A program made the translations under genes and the position numbers. A stretch of 64,000 bases of DNA from Jongsikchunia kroppenstedtii DSM 45133 (lineage in GTDB: Bacteria > Actinomycetota > Actinomycetes > Mycobacteriales > Mycobacteriaceae). The stretch lies in assembly GCF_000380485.1 (NCBI RefSeq), contig NZ_AQYG01000051.1:1-64000 (forward strand), given 5' to 3'. Positions 30,683 to 39,326 of this stretch are shown here, one piece after another. Below the pieces are notes generated by a model. The model searched no databases. It was not told the DNA's origin and worked only from the letters and a program-made list of their open reading frames with translations. Numbering within the stretch: the stretch's first letter is position 1; the number at the start of each line of letters is the position of its first letter.

Positions 30683-33277
30683 CTAGAGCGACACCAGGTG
30701 CGCGCCGCCGACCGCGCGGTACCGGTCGGGAGTGCATGTCAGAACGATGATCTGGCAGTCGCGACCGGCGTGCCGCAGCACGGCACCGACGGTCTCGAGC
30801 CGATCCGGATCGGTGTAGCCGAGCGCGTCGTCGATGATCACCGGCACGCCGTCGGCCGGGTCGACCACCATGGCGCAGGCCAGCCGCACGATGATGCCCA
30901 ACTGCTCCTTGGCGCCGCCCGACAGCGAGTCCAGCGGGACCGTGATGCCGTCGAGCGTGCGGGACACCACCTGCAGCTCCTGATCGATCTCGACGGCGAA
31001 GCTCGACCCGAACACCACGCGACCCAATCGCTCGACGGCGTCGGTGAACGGGCGCACATACCGATTGCGCGCGTCGTCGCGGTGCCTGGTGAGCGCGCCG
31101 AGCAGCACGCGGGCCGCCTCTGCACGCCCCTGCACGCGCCGCAGATGATCCTCCGCCGCCGCCAATTCCGCTTCGGCAGTGGATAGTTGGTCGAACCGCC
31201 CCTCCGCCGCCCGTACCTCCACCCGGGTCGACAACTCGGTGACGCGGGCGGCGAGGGCGGCCAGCCGCTCGGTACCGTCGGCGACCACATCAGCCACGTT
31301 GTCGCGATGCAGAGCCGCGCTGTCGACATCGAGGGCGGCCAACTCGCTCTCGATCTCCGCCAGACGTTGCCGTTCGGCCGCCAGATCGACGGGTTCATCC
31401 GCGGATTCGGCCTCGGCCGTGGACAATTCCTCCTGCGCCGCACCAAGCGCGGCATGCTGGTTGTCGCGCTGCTGCTCCAGCATCTCGACCTGCCCGGACA
31501 GCGCCGCCTGCTGCACCGACAGCTGCTCACGGCGGCCCTGCAACGCGTCGAGCTGATCGCGCGCCGCGGCACATCGTTCCTGCGCGGCCACGGGATCGAG
31601 GTCCGCCTCCGCCGGCTCCGCGACACCAGTCACCTCGGCCCGGATCGTGGCGTCGGCGAGATCGGCACGGATGTCGGACAATTCACGCCCGTCGAGCACG
31701 GCGTCGATCTCGATCCGGAGATCATCGACGGCGCGCTGGACGCGGGACCGTTCCAGCGCCGACGCCTGCGCAGCCGACAGGTCCGCCACATCGAACTCGG
31801 CCAACGCCGCGGCGAGCGCCTCGGCCGCCCGGGCGTGCTCTCGGTCGCGTTCCTGGACATCAGGACCCGGGGTCACCTGCACGCTGATGACGCCGTCGAC
31901 GGTGATCTCCGTAGCCGCGCTGACGGCCAGTTCGGCTGTCCCGCAGAGTGATTCGCCGTTGACCAGTACGTCCTCGGCGCCCAGCTGTTCGACCCGCAAC
32001 CCCGGTGCGGCGGCATCCTTTGCCGCCCGCGCGATCGCCTCGGCCGTGGCCAGCTCGGTCAGACGGGACAGCACCGATTCGTCGATCGGCAGCCGCGACA
32101 GCCGCTCGCGTGACGCATCTCGCTCGGCCACCAGCGCATCGGCCCGATCGATCAGCGTCGACAGCCGCTGCACCTGATCGGCCGCGGCGCGCCGACGCTC
32201 GGCGTCCCGCGCGGCCAGCACCGCCGCCTCGGCATCCGCGAGTTCGGCGCGGGTGCCGTTCAGGTCGGCCACCAGCGCCTCGGCTTCGGCGGCGCACTCG
32301 GCCACCGCGCCGGTCAGCTCTGACAGCCGAATCTCGCTGCGCTGCAATTGTTCTGCGAGATCGTCGTGATGCTGCTGCAGACGCCGACGATGGGTGTCGG
32401 ACCGGGCGGCGGCATCGGCCCGGGCCTGGCCGACGGCCAGGTCGGCGCGCGCCGTATCGCGGCGGCGGACGACCTCGGCCGCGGCCGCCAGCCGCTGATC
32501 CAGTTGCACCAACTCCACGCGCGCCAGCTCATGCGTCCGGGCGAGCTCGCTCTGCCGCGCGACCGCGTCATCAAGCGCCACCATGTCGTCGCAGGCCTCG
32601 TCGAAGGCTCGCCGACGCTGTTCCATCAGCTCCCGCGCCGACTCCACGGCCGCCAGCGCATCGGCCAGCTCCCGGGCGGGCTTGCCCAATCCCGGTGTGT
32701 AGTAACGCTCATGTTCGGCGATCGCTGCGCCGAGTAGACCGCTCCCCGCCCCGGCGTCGTCCGAGATCACGGCAGGGCCGCCCCCGAGCTCGGGTGCCGC
32801 CGCCGCATCGAGCGCCCGCGACAGGGCGCTGCTGCCGGCCAACGACGTCGGCTCGGCGGCGACGCCCTGTACCAGCCGGAGTGCCGCATACAACGACATA
32901 TCGACCTCGTCGGCGAGCACCCGCTGCACCCACTGATCGGCCTCTCGACCCGAAAGCTGTTGTGTACGTGGTGACAGCACCGACAACTCGGTGCGATGCG
33001 CGCGGTTGAACTGCTTGCGATACACGAATGTGTAATCACCGCAGGATATCTCCGCCTCGACGACCGAGCCGACATCGCGGCCCGCGGGCGCAATCGACCG
33101 CACGGCTGCGCTACGGCTGTCGGACCGACGCTCCAGCAGCAGGTCGAGCGCCTCGATCATCGACGACTTGCCGACCTCGTTGGCGCCCTCGACCACGGTC
33201 ACCCCGTGGTCCGCGAAGACCACTTCGCGCTCCTCGATGCCGCGAAAATCACTCAGCCGCAGTCGATGCAGCCTCAT
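30683..33277 (-). CDS. SMC/SbcC-like ATPase (YhaN/Rad50-type) with long coiled coils
   Basis: 864 residues. Walker A GANEVGKSS near residue 35 follows LRLSDFRGIEEREVVF, the Rad50-type opening. About 500 residues of Ala/Glu/Arg coiled coil follow, with a globular break around 410-470 where a Cys-containing segment (VNGESLCGTAEL) takes the hinge position. C-terminal signature LSGGAKEQLG and Walker B VPVIIDDALG complete the ABC head. The ATG at 33277 overlaps the nuclease stop by 4 nt (ATGA). The pair forms a likely MR-type DNA end-processing complex, in the position of Rv1278 in M. tuberculosis. Confidence 0.92.
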   Translation of the reverse strand: MRLHRLRLSDFRGIEEREVVFADHGVTVVEGANEVGKSSMIEALDLLLERRSDSRSAAVRSIAPAGRDVGSVVEAEISCGDYTFVYRKQFNRAHRTELSVLSPRTQQLSGREADQWVQRVLADEVDMSLYAALRLVQGVAAEPTSLAGSSALSRALDAAAAPELGGGPAVISDDAGAGSGLLGAAIAEHERYYTPGLGKPARELADALAAVESARELMEQRRRAFDEACDDMVALDDAVARQSELARTHELARVELVQLDQRLAAAAEVVRRRDTARADLAVGQARADAAARSDTHRRRLQQHHDDLAEQLQRSEIRLSELTGAVAECAAEAEALVADLNGTRAELADAEAAVLAARDAERRRAAADQVQRLSTLIDRADALVAERDASRERLSRLPIDESVLSRLTELATAEAIARAAKDAAAPGLRVEQLGAEDVLVNGESLCGTAELAVSAATEITVDGVISVQVTPGPDVQERDREHARAAEALAAALAEFDVADLSAAQASALERSRVQRAVDDLRIEIDAVLDGRELSDIRADLADATIRAEVTGVAEPAEADLDPVAAQERCAAARDQLDALQGRREQLSVQQAALSGQVEMLEQQRDNQHAALGAAQEELSTAEAESADEPVDLAAERQRLAEIESELAALDVDSAALHRDNVADVVADGTERLAALAARVTELSTRVEVRAAEGRFDQLSTAEAELAAAEDHLRRVQGRAEAARVLLGALTRHRDDARNRYVRPFTDAVERLGRVVFGSSFAVEIDQELQVVSRTLDGITVPLDSLSGGAKEQLGIIVRLACAMVVDPADGVPVIIDDALGYTDPDRLETVGAVLRHAGRDCQIIVLTCTPDRYRAVGGAHLVSL

Positions 33278-34473
33278 GAGTCGCACTCCGACGCCAACCG
33301 ATAGAGCAGCGCGAGCGCGTCCCGCGCGGACGCGTCGGCCGCCGACGCGGCGGCCAGCTCATCCGCGGTCGCGGACGCGTAGCCGGTCAGGCCGAGGCGG
33401 GCCAGGTCGTCCGGCGTCGGTTCCAGCAGCAGCCGCCGATCGGGATCCGTCCAACGCTGCACGGCCGCGAACCGGTCCGCCGCCGTCTCGAGCAGTTCTT
33501 CCAACACGGTGTTGGTCTCCAGCGAGACCACGCCCGACAACCGCAGCCGAAGCACCGACCTGGACTTCGCCGGAATCGATTCGAGCTGCGCGGCCAGCGA
33601 TTCCACGTCGGCGGCCGTGTTGATCTCCGTCTCGATCGACCGGAACGTCCACTGTCCCACCGAATGCCGTTGCACCTGCACCGCCGAACGACTCGCGGTG
33701 ACCACCAGCGCGTGCCCGGGATCGGCCTCGCGGCTGTCGAAGTCGGTGACCTCGTGCGCACCCGAATACCAGATGCGACCGCTGTCGCCGATGTCGGTCA
33801 CCGAATGCCGATCACCCAGTGCCACATAGTCGATCAGGCCGTCTGCCAGCGCCTCCTGCAACCCCGACACTCCGATGGCGGCGGGGTTGGCGGCCGTCGG
33901 ATCCAGCGCATCGACGATGCCGTGGCCGGCCACGATGCGCACGGCATCATGGTGGGGCAACCGGGTCACCTGATCGGCCAGCAGATCGGTCAGCGGCCGC
34001 TTCGACGTCCACGGCGCGGCAACGAGTTCCACGCCGTCCCGGATGCGGGTGACGCCCGCATCCAGGACGTGCACATTGGCCGGCCGATGCCGCTCGAACG
34101 TCGACGCGCGGTAGATGCTCGCCCGGTCGAGCGGATCGTGATTGCCGGGCAACAGATACACCGGCAGGCCGATGTCGCCCATCTCATCGAGGGCCCGCCG
34201 AACCACCTGTGGCGAGACCTGATGATCCTCGAAAACATCGCCGCAGACGAGTACGAACTCGGCATGATGCGCCCGGGCCAGGCCACCGATCCGGCCGATC
34301 CCGTCGATTCGGCTCGCGGTGAATCGCGCCTGCGCATCGGCGTCCAGGAACCGCCTGGTCATGCCGAGCTGCCAATCTGCAGTATGCACGAATGTCACCG
34401 TGACATTCGGCCCGCTCACTGCGCTCCCGGCGCCGGCAACCTCCGGTAGCGGAAGCACGTGTGCTGCCGTCAT
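33274..34473 (-). CDS. Metallophosphoesterase, SbcD/Mre11/YhaO-like
   Basis: 399 residues. Phosphoesterase motifs in order: FVHTADWQLG, VLVCGDVFEDH, LLPGNHDPLDR, and a later VALGDRHSVTDIG with GAHEVTDFD. A ~150-residue C-terminal capping region follows. ATG at 34473 has GGAGG 6 nt upstream; the segment before TVTFVHTAD is unconserved-looking, so an internal start near 34404 is possible. Overlaps the SbcC-like ATPase by 4 nt and probably acts with it as a DNA nuclease. Confidence 0.92.
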   Translation of the reverse strand: MTAAHVLPLPEVAGAGSAVSGPNVTVTFVHTADWQLGMTRRFLDADAQARFTASRIDGIGRIGGLARAHHAEFVLVCGDVFEDHQVSPQVVRRALDEMGDIGLPVYLLPGNHDPLDRASIYRASTFERHRPANVHVLDAGVTRIRDGVELVAAPWTSKRPLTDLLADQVTRLPHHDAVRIVAGHGIVDALDPTAANPAAIGVSGLQEALADGLIDYVALGDRHSVTDIGDSGRIWYSGAHEVTDFDSREADPGHALVVTASRSAVQVQRHSVGQWTFRSIETEINTAADVESLAAQLESIPAKSRSVLRLRLSGVVSLETNTVLEELLETAADRFAAVQRWTDPDRRLLLEPTPDDLARLGLTGYASATADELAAASAADASARDALALLYRLASECDS

Positions 34474-34584
34474 CACGCACCTCCTCGCCGCATCGACCTG
34501 GTGAAATACCTACTCCGGCGATCCTACGAGCGAGATCCGACAAGCCCCGGCTCCGACACGGGCTCGAGCGGCGGGCAAAAGACG

Positions 34585-35214
34585 TCAGGCCGAAGCCGGC
34601 TGCGCCGTGCCCGCGATCCACTCCCCAAGGTAGGCAAGGGACTTCAGCGCGGCCTCGTCGTCCCGGTCGATCAGCCACCATTGGAAAGTGCCGAAGATCG
34701 TCTGCAGCGCCACCCGGGCGATCTTCTTCTCGTCGCCATTCCACGACGTCTGGGTGCGCTGCCCCATCTCCACCAGGTAGGCGTAACCAAACTTCTCGGC
34801 GAATCCCTGCTGCTGACGAGCCTGATCGGCGGACGCCGACTCGTCCGGCTGCCGCAGCGAGAACAGCATCGACTCCTGCACCAGCAGCCAGCGATTGGGG
34901 ATCTGCGCGACGGTGTGGAACAGCGACGACAGCGTCGAGTCCAGCGTGGCCGACAGGGCGTCCAGGCCGGTGCCCTGCTGGGTGGTGTCGATCGAACCGA
35001 GCAGCACGTCGAGCGCCTCGGCGATGATCCGCTCGATCATCGCTGCGACGAGCTCTTCTTTGTCCTCGAAGCAGTAGTGCACGACGCCGAGCGACACGCC
35101 GGCCTCCTCGGCCACGGCGCGGACGGTGACGGCGGCCAGGCCCCTGCGCTCGGCCAGCGCGAGCGCGCTCTCGGCGAGCTGCGCGCGACGATCCGGCAAC
35201 GAAAGCCTGCTCAT
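34585..35214 (-). CDS. TetR family transcriptional regulator
   Basis: 209 residues. The N-terminal helix-turn-helix is clear (AESALALAERRGLAAVTVRAVAEEAGVSLGVVHYCFEDKEELVAAM); the C-terminal ligand domain is Gln/Leu-rich. ATG at 35214 is preferred to GTG at 35223 because GAAAGGTG then sits 6-8 nt upstream. Same strand as the downstream nuclease pair and as the upstream MFS gene, from which a terminator separates it. Target unknown. Confidence 0.9.
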   Translation of the reverse strand: MSRLSLPDRRAQLAESALALAERRGLAAVTVRAVAEEAGVSLGVVHYCFEDKEELVAAMIERIIAEALDVLLGSIDTTQQGTGLDALSATLDSTLSSLFHTVAQIPNRWLLVQESMLFSLRQPDESASADQARQQQGFAEKFGYAYLVEMGQRTQTSWNGDEKKIARVALQTIFGTFQWWLIDRDDEAALKSLAYLGEWIAGTAQPASA

Positions 35215-35291
35215 GGTGGTCACCTTTCGGTCTGCGTCCCGCCGGGCGGCAGCGGTCTACTGGTTATAGCCGTCTTGATGCGAAACACAAA

Positions 35292-35317
35292 GACCGGCCC
35301 CGCGAACGGGACCGGTC
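35292..35317 (-). terminator. Intrinsic terminator after the MFS exporter gene
   Basis: GACCGGCCCCG (35292-35302) and CGGGACCGGTC (35307-35317) pair with one G-U type mismatch and a CGAA tetraloop, followed on the minus strand by TTTGTGTTTCG. It lies 12 nt beyond the MFS stop and separates the padR-MFS unit from tetR. Confidence 0.85.
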
Positions 35318-35329
35318 CTCGTGATCCGA

Positions 35330-36856
35330 TCAGTCGACCTGGGCCGGGACACCGGCACTCTCGGCCGGCGGAATGGCCACCGGCACGGCCATCGGCTTGG
35401 GCCGCACGAAGAACCACGACACCGAGGCCGCCAGCAGCAGCATGGCCGCCGGGAGGTACAGCGTCTCGCCGATCGCGTCGGAGAACCCGCTCTTGATGTG
35501 ATCGAGGACCGGCCCCGGAAGGTGCGACATATCCCCGCGGCTGCCTTCACCGAGCTTCATCCCGGGCAGGTAGTCCGTCATCCGCATCTGCAGCAGCCCG
35601 AAGATCGCGGCGCTGCCGATCACCGAACCGACCTGACGCACCGTGTTGTACACACCCGCGGCGGCTCCGGCCTGGGTGAGCGGCAGGTTGCGGTTGGCGG
35701 TGGCCGCCAGCGGCGCCCAGATGCCCGCACTGCCGATACCGAGAACGGCCATCGGGATGAGCAGCACCCACACCGGAGTGTCCGGGCGGGACACCACCGC
35801 GAACATCCAGATTGCCGCGGAGGCGAGCAGGAACGACGGAACGATGACCATGCGCGGGTGCAACTTGTCGGCCGCACGCCCGATGATCGGCGCCAGGATG
35901 CCGGTCATCACGGCCATCGGCACGGTCACCAGCGCGGCCCGCGTCGGACTCATCCCGCCGACCAGCTGCAGGAAGTAGTTGAGCGGGAACAACATTCCGG
36001 TGACGGTGAAACCCATCGCGGCGATGCCGATGCTCGACAGCGTGAAGTTGCGATCGCGGAACAGCGACAGCGGCACCAGCGGCTCGGACTTGGTCGTGGC
36101 CTGCCACCAGACGAAGACGACCATGACGAGCACGCCCGCGACGATGAGTCCCCAGATCCATCCGGCCCAGTCGTATCGCTGTCCGTCCTGGACCGCGAAC
36201 ACGATCGCGGTCAGGCCGATCGCCGACAGGACCAGACCGATGATGTCGAACTTGTGCTCATTGGTGGGCAGATGCGGCACGAGGGCCCAGGCCAGCACGA
36301 CGCCGAGAATGCCGAACGGGACGTTGATGTAGAAGATCCACTCCCAACCCAGGTTGTCCACCAGAACGCCGCCGACCAGCGGGCCGACCAGGGTCGCCAC
36401 GCCTGCGACCGTGCCCCACAGGCCCATCGCCGCGCCGCGCTTGTCCGCGGGGAAGACGCGGGTGATGACGGCCATCGTCTGCGGCGTGATGAGCGCCGCG
36501 CCGATGCCCTGCAGGCCGCGAGCGATGATCAGCTCGGTGATCGATCCCGAGAGCCCGCACCAGACGCTGGCGATGGTGAAGATGATCAGACCGAGCTGGT
36601 AGAGGTTCTTCGGGCCGACCCGGTCGCCGAGGCGGCCGGTGATGAGCAGCGGGACTGCGTAGGTGAGCAGGTAGGCGCTGGTGACCCAGGCGACGCCGTT
36701 CATGTCGGTGTGCAGCTTGGACTGAATGGTCGGCTGCGCCACCGAGACGATAGTCATGTCGACCAGGATCATGAAGAAGCCGACGCACATCGCGCCGAGG
36801 GTGGCCCAGGGGCTCACCGGCCGCCCGCGAAACACGAGCGTCGTTGGTGCGGTCAT
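35330..36856 (-). CDS. MFS transporter, DHA2 (EmrB/QacA) drug:H+ antiporter family
   Basis: 508 residues with 14 predicted helices. Motif A-like GRLGDRVGPKNLYQLGL, the DHA2 motif C region (VAGVATLVGPLVGGVLVDNLGWEWIFYINVPFG) and WVTSAYLLTYAVPLLITGRLGD are all typical. Exports lipophilic compounds with proton exchange; substrate unknown. Its start overlaps the padR stop by 4 nt (ATGA), so regulator and exporter are translated together. Confidence 0.95.
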   Translation of the reverse strand: MTAPTTLVFRGRPVSPWATLGAMCVGFFMILVDMTIVSVAQPTIQSKLHTDMNGVAWVTSAYLLTYAVPLLITGRLGDRVGPKNLYQLGLIIFTIASVWCGLSGSITELIIARGLQGIGAALITPQTMAVITRVFPADKRGAAMGLWGTVAGVATLVGPLVGGVLVDNLGWEWIFYINVPFGILGVVLAWALVPHLPTNEHKFDIIGLVLSAIGLTAIVFAVQDGQRYDWAGWIWGLIVAGVLVMVVFVWWQATTKSEPLVPLSLFRDRNFTLSSIGIAAMGFTVTGMLFPLNYFLQLVGGMSPTRAALVTVPMAVMTGILAPIIGRAADKLHPRMVIVPSFLLASAAIWMFAVVSRPDTPVWVLLIPMAVLGIGSAGIWAPLAATANRNLPLTQAGAAAGVYNTVRQVGSVIGSAAIFGLLQMRMTDYLPGMKLGEGSRGDMSHLPGPVLDHIKSGFSDAIGETLYLPAAMLLLAASVSWFFVRPKPMAVPVAIPPAESAGVPAQVD

Positions 36857-37491
36857 GATTTGCCTTTCAAGTTATTGGAAGTGATGTGGGCCGGCAGCGT
36901 CGGCGGATGATCGTCCAGCCAAGGCAGCGATTTGTCGGCCAAGCGATCGATCAGATCGTCGAGCCAGTCGGCCTGCGCGACCAGGGTTGCCCGTCGGCAT
37001 CCCACGTCGAGCATGAAGATTTCGTGCGACCCCTGATCGATAGCACAGGCCACCGACACATCGAGTTCGTCGATGTCTGCTCGCAGCGACCGCACGCGGC
37101 GCTCCAGCATCTCGATGACCTGCGTCCGGGGAAGCCCGTGGGCCTCGGCGAGGCCCAGATAGAGCTCCGGGAACTCCTGTCGGGACCCGGCGAGCATGTC
37201 GGCGATCGCCGACGCGAACGCGGTCCGGCCCGCGTCGGTCGCCTCATAGACCGTGCGCTCGGGCCGATTTCCCTCGCGCACCGTCCCGTGGACCGCTACC
37301 AGTTCGTCGCGTTCCAGCCGATCGACCGTGTGATACAACGAGCCCGGCCGGACCTTCGCCAGCCGATCCTCCTTGCGCGCCAGGAGAACCTGCACCATCT
37401 CGTAGGGATGCATCGGCCGCTCCAGCAGCAAGCCCAGCACCATGACCGCCAACGGCGTCAGCGTGCCGGCTTCGCAGCGCTCCCCACGCAT
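36853..37491 (-). CDS. PadR family transcriptional regulator
   Basis: 212 residues. N-terminal winged helix: LTPLAVMVLGLLLERPMHPYEMVQVLLARK and VRPGSLYHTVDRLERDELV, then ERTVYEATDAGRTAF. The C-terminal helical Vir-like dimerisation part follows. ATG at 37491 has a perfect GGAGGAG 6-7 nt upstream. PadR proteins usually repress efflux genes and release on binding phenolic or drug ligands. Here padR is coupled to an MFS exporter and faces a divergent S-transferase-ABC exporter operon across a palindromic operator. Confidence 0.94.
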   Translation of the reverse strand: MRGERCEAGTLTPLAVMVLGLLLERPMHPYEMVQVLLARKEDRLAKVRPGSLYHTVDRLERDELVAVHGTVREGNRPERTVYEATDAGRTAFASAIADMLAGSRQEFPELYLGLAEAHGLPRTQVIEMLERRVRSLRADIDELDVSVACAIDQGSHEIFMLDVGCRRATLVAQADWLDDLIDRLADKSLPWLDDHPPTLPAHITSNNLKGKS

Positions 37492-37505
37492 CGAATCTCC
37501 TCCAT

Positions 37506-37533
37506 TCCGTTTATTCCAAGTGGAATATACGGA
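37506..37533. promoter_or_regulatory. Predicted PadR operator
   Basis: Two 13-bp arms, TCCGTTTATTCCA (37506-37518) and TGGAATATACGGA (37521-37533), flank a 2-nt centre and match at 12 of 13 positions. The inner TATTCCA-AG-TGGAATA is perfect. It lies 15 nt upstream of the padR ATG and 34 nt upstream of the divergent S-transferase gene, so one site could control both arms. On the minus strand it contains TATATT and on the plus strand GAATAT, both -10-like. PadR as the binder is inferred from position. Confidence 0.65.
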
Positions 37534-37566
37534 GCGGAAGTCCGTGTCGGCAAGACCCGATAACCT

Positions 37567-38595
37567 GTGATCGTGACCACCGATAAGCCGCAGGTCGGGA
37601 GCGAGACGGGCCCGGACGAGGAGTTCGTCCGGGATGCCCGATATATCGCCACCCGGATCACTCGCACGAGCCCGGACTACCCGGTCGAGGCGGGCCGCTA
37701 CCGCCTGGTCGTGGCGCGCGCATGCCCTTGGGCCAACCGCGCGATCATCGTGCGCCGGCTGCTCGGACTCGAGAACGCCATCTCGATGGGCATGTGCGGG
37801 CCCACCCACGATGCGGACAGCTGGACCTTCGATCTCGACCCCGGCGGCGTCGACCCGGTCCTCGGCATCCCGCGCATCAAAGACGCCTATCTCAAGCGCG
37901 ATCCCGACTACCCGCGCGGCATCACCGTTCCGGCGATCGTCGATATCCCGAGCGGCGCCGTCGTCACCAACGACTACCCGCAGATCACCATCGACTTCTC
38001 GCTCGAGTGGACCGAACACCATCGGCCCGGTGCGCCCCAGCTGTACCCCGAGCCGCAGCGCGCCGAGATCGACGAGGTCAGCGACGTCGTGTTCCGGGAC
38101 GTCAACAACGGCGTGTACCGCTGCGGATTCGCCGGCGGCCAGTCGGCATACGACCGCGCCTACACCCAGCTGTTCGATCGGTTGGACTGGCTCTCGGAAC
38201 GGCTTGCGACACAGCGCTATCTGGTCGGCGACACCATCACCGAGGCCGACGTCCGGCTGTTCACCACGCTGGCCCGGTTCGACGCGGTCTATCACGGCCA
38301 TTTCAAATGCAACCGCTCCACGCTCTCGGCGATGCCCGTGCTCTGGGCGTACGCGCGCGATCTGTTCCAGACACCCGGATTCGGCGATACCGTCGATTTC
38401 ACCCAGATCAAGCAGCACTATTACCTCGTCCACCGGGACATCAATCCCACCGGGATAGTCCCCGACGGCCCCGACCTGTCCGGCTGGCGCACCGCGCATC
38501 ATCGCGAGCAGCTCGGCGGTCGGCCGTTCGGCGACGGCACCCCGCCGCCGCCACCTCTCCCCGCTGAGACCGTTCCCGAAGGGCAGGGCGCCTGA
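37567..38595 (+). CDS. Glutathionyl-hydroquinone reductase-like (Xi/Omega-class) S-transferase
   Basis: 342 residues. Residues ~45-130 form a thioredoxin-fold domain with the catalytic C53 in RLVVARACPWANRAIIVRRLLGL, the CPWA signature of the YqjG/Ecm4 family; the C-terminal helical GST domain follows (GVYRCGFAGGQSAYDRAY, YLVGDTITEADVRLFTTLARFD). Family members reduce S-thiolated hydroquinones. Mycolata use mycothiol rather than glutathione, so mycothiol is the likely thiol (inference). GTG at 37567 or 37573; a -10-like GATAAC just upstream suggests a short or absent leader. First gene of an S-transferase-EcsC-ABC operon. Confidence 0.9.
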   Translation: MIVTTDKPQVGSETGPDEEFVRDARYIATRITRTSPDYPVEAGRYRLVVARACPWANRAIIVRRLLGLENAISMGMCGPTHDADSWTFDLDPGGVDPVLGIPRIKDAYLKRDPDYPRGITVPAIVDIPSGAVVTNDYPQITIDFSLEWTEHHRPGAPQLYPEPQRAEIDEVSDVVFRDVNNGVYRCGFAGGQSAYDRAYTQLFDRLDWLSERLATQRYLVGDTITEADVRLFTTLARFDAVYHGHFKCNRSTLSAMPVLWAYARDLFQTPGFGDTVDFTQIKQHYYLVHRDINPTGIVPDGPDLSGWRTAHHREQLGGRPFGDGTPPPPPLPAETVPEGQGA

Positions 38596-39326
38596 TGCTC
38601 TCCAAGAAGTCACTCGCCGGCACGTCATTGGTCGACCGCATCGGCCAGGTGCAGGCACCGACCGTGTCGAGGTATGTCCGCGGCGTACGGCTGGCGCATC
38701 CGGATGAGTCGCCGGCGCAGATCATCGAACGCCTGGAACGCCGATTCATGCTGACGGTCACCGGATCCGGCAGCGCGGTCGGCGCGGCGGCGGCGTTCCC
38801 GGGGGTCGGCACCGTCACCTCGCTGGTGGCGATCGGCGGCGAAGCGGCGTTCTTCCTCGAAGCGTCGACCCTGCTCACGCTCGCGATCGCGGAGATCCAC
38901 GGGATTCACACCGACGACTCCGAACGCCGCGCTGCACTCGTCATGGCCGTTGCGCTCGGCGACGAGGGCGCCCTGGCGCTCGCCAAAGCTCTTGGCAGCA
39001 AACGCGGTTCGATGAATGCCATCGCGAACGGCGCCCTCCCTACGCCGGTGCTGCGGACCCTGAACAAGCAGCTGACCCAACGCCTGATGAAGCGCTACGC
39101 GAAGGCCGCGCCGATGACCGTGGGCAAATTGCTGCCGGCCGGCATCGGGGCCGCGATCGGCGGCGTCGGCAACCGTGCCCTCGGCAAGAAGATCATCAGC
39201 AACTCCCGCGAAGCATTCGGCGCGCCCCCGCAGCAGTGGCCGAACGCCCCGCGGACCCTGCCGAACATCGCGCGAACGCTGCCCGGATCGTCACGCAAGC
39301 TGGGCCGCGCAACTGTCGATGACTGA
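38595..39326 (+). CDS. EcsC-like protein of unknown function
   Basis: 243 residues. A hydrophobic central region (about 55-98, AVGAAAAFPGVGTVTSLVAIGGEAAFF split by Gly) is followed by a cationic stretch. A C-terminal motif KLLPAGIGAAIGGVGNRALGKKI resembles the LP-GA-G-N motif of the EcsC family. EcsC accompanies the EcsAB ABC transporter in Bacillus. Here the gene starts inside the S-transferase stop (TGATG) and its own stop overlaps the ABC exporter start by 8 nt. Family assignment is tentative; membrane association is likely. Confidence 0.7.
   Translation: MLSKKSLAGTSLVDRIGQVQAPTVSRYVRGVRLAHPDESPAQIIERLERRFMLTVTGSGSAVGAAAAFPGVGTVTSLVAIGGEAAFFLEASTLLTLAIAEIHGIHTDDSERRAALVMAVALGDEGALALAKALGSKRGSMNAIANGALPTPVLRTLNKQLTQRLMKRYAKAAPMTVGKLLPAGIGAAIGGVGNRALGKKIISNSREAFGAPPQQWPNAPRTLPNIARTLPGSSRKLGRATVDD

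Noticed and set aside
36853-38658. 601-codon frame giving a much longer PadR protein
   Set aside because: The N-terminal 390 codons are antisense to the S-transferase gene. The ATG at 37491 has a perfect ribosome-binding site and yields a normal PadR.
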